Positions 4,394 through 5,118 of a stretch of 5,118 nt of DNA are shown in pieces (position 1 is the stretch's first letter; each line of letters starts with the position of its first letter). The position numbers were made by a program, and so were the translations under genes. This stretch comes from Bacilli bacterium (GTDB taxonomy: Bacteria; Bacillota_I; Bacilli_A; RF39; UBA660), in the NCBI GenBank assembly GCA_900751815.1, contig CAADST010000016.1:1-5118 (forward strand), in the 5' to 3' direction. The notes below the pieces were generated by a model. The model made no database searches. It was not told the origin of the DNA and worked only from the letters and a program-made list of their open reading frames with translations.

Positions 4394-5118
4394 ATGAAAG
4401 TAATAAATGATATATGGGGAAAAATTACCATTGATGATAAATATGAAAAAATTATTAATACTAAAGAATTTAATGATATGAAACAAAAAAGCCAACTTGG
4501 TTTAAATACAAATCCTAATGCAATACACACAAGATATCAACATAGTTTAGGAGTTTATCACTTAGCTTGTAAATTAATTGAAATATGTAAGAAAAAATTT
4601 AATAGTACCTTATCAATTACCAAAGAAGATGAAGAAGCAATTAAATGTATGGCTCTAGTACATGATATTGGACATGGTTGCTTCTCACATGTATCCGAGC
4701 AATTTTTACTGGGGACTCATGAAAATAGAACAATTGAAATATTACTTGATGAAAATAGTGAAATCCATCAAGTTGTTGTTGAAAACTTTGGGGAAGTTGT
4801 TTTACAAAAAATAATAGATTTAATTAAAATGAAAGAAGACATTAAGGGTAATAATTATGATAGTAATGATAATAACTTGAGCATGATTTTAGCCAAATTA
4901 CTCTCCGGAGGAATTGATATTGATAGAATAGATTATATATTTAGAGATTCCTTTTATGTTACTGGTGAAAGAAATGACTTTTCAGCTATTTTAGACAATA
5001 TAGATTTAGAATATATTGATGATTCTTTAGAAATAGTTTATGATGCCAAAGCGGAATATTTAATTGCTAATTTCTTTAATAAAAGATTTGAATTATATGA
5101 TACTATTTATTTTGAAAA
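4394..5118 (+). CDS. HD-domain phosphohydrolase, SAMHD1/dNTPase-like (3' end outside window)
   Basis: The frame is open for 241 codons to the window edge; family members (COG1078 type) usually have about 400 or more residues, so roughly half is present. Start ATG follows AAGGAGG (4383-4389). The metal and catalytic pattern of SAMHD1-like dNTP triphosphohydrolases is visible: R47 and H50 in RYQHSLG, H90-D91 with H94 and H99 in HDIGHGCFSH, H109 in THEN, then GIDIDRIDYIFRD (173-185) with D177, R178 (Lys in SAMHD1), Y181 and D185. These enzymes split dNTPs into deoxynucleoside and triphosphate, often as allosterically controlled oligomers. Substrate here is unproven, since HD enzymes of this group can act on other nucleotides. 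The protein looks cytoplasmic, without membrane segments. It lies 62 bp after the Nudix regulator in the same direction, behind a shared-type operator, and is probably its regulated partner. Confidence 0.92.
   Translation, partial: MKVINDIWGKITIDDKYEKIINTKEFNDMKQKSQLGLNTNPNAIHTRYQHSLGVYHLACKLIEICKKKFNSTLSITKEDEEAIKCMALVHDIGHGCFSHVSEQFLLGTHENRTIEILLDENSEIHQVVVENFGEVVLQKIIDLIKMKEDIKGNNYDSNDNNLSMILAKLLSGGIDIDRIDYIFRDSFYVTGERNDFSAILDNIDLEYIDDSLEIVYDAKAEYLIANFFNKRFELYDTIYFE

Overview
The window reads as chromosomal DNA of a low-GC Firmicutes/Tenericutes-type bacterium. Coding regions are strongly A+T-rich, start sites carry Shine-Dalgarno (SD) sequences of the GGAGG type, there is a near-perfect -35/-10 sigma-A promoter, and the omega subunit has the short Bacillus-like length. 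Every complete gene ends in TAA. All tryptophans of the 630-aa nuclease gene are TGG and it has no in-frame TGA, so the standard bacterial code fits and nothing suggests the Mycoplasma UGA=Trp code. An uncultured gut Bacilli/Mollicutes-related lineage is a reasonable guess, but it is only an inference.

Left block (about 1-2623, plus strand). Three tightly packed genes: an unidentified 100-codon frame that may continue left of the window, a 122-aa single-pass membrane protein with a pilin-like layout, and a 630-aa protein joining a Cas4/RecB-like PD-(D/E)XK nuclease with a cysteine cluster to a DUF2779 (DEDD exonuclease-like) domain. The genes overlap by 11 bp and then lie 1 bp apart, so they are probably one translationally coupled operon.

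Housekeeping block (2632-3056, plus strand). rpoZ (RNA polymerase omega, GTG start) has its own likely promoter. It is followed by a tRNA-Ala(TGC) gene with its own extended -10 promoter and a Rho-independent terminator. rpoZ has no terminator of its own, so its transcript probably runs through the tRNA. A second hairpin works in both orientations and ends the convergent gene from the right.

Right block. A 150-aa hypothetical gene (minus strand, 3082-3534) is transcribed divergently from a Nudix-plus-winged-helix regulator of the NrtR type (3657-4331). The Nudix box has lost one of its metal-binding glutamates. The regulator gene is followed by an HD-domain phosphohydrolase related to SAMHD1/dNTP triphosphohydrolases (4394 to the window end, incomplete).

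The most notable structure is a matching pair of 15-bp inverted repeats, GYGTR-N5-YACGC. One sits inside the -35/-10 spacer of the regulator's own promoter. The other lies just upstream of the HD gene's ribosome binding site. This suggests a small autoregulated circuit in which a catalytically degenerate Nudix protein senses a nucleotide-type ligand and controls a dNTPase-like enzyme. That differs from the NAD-biosynthesis regulons classically assigned to NrtR.
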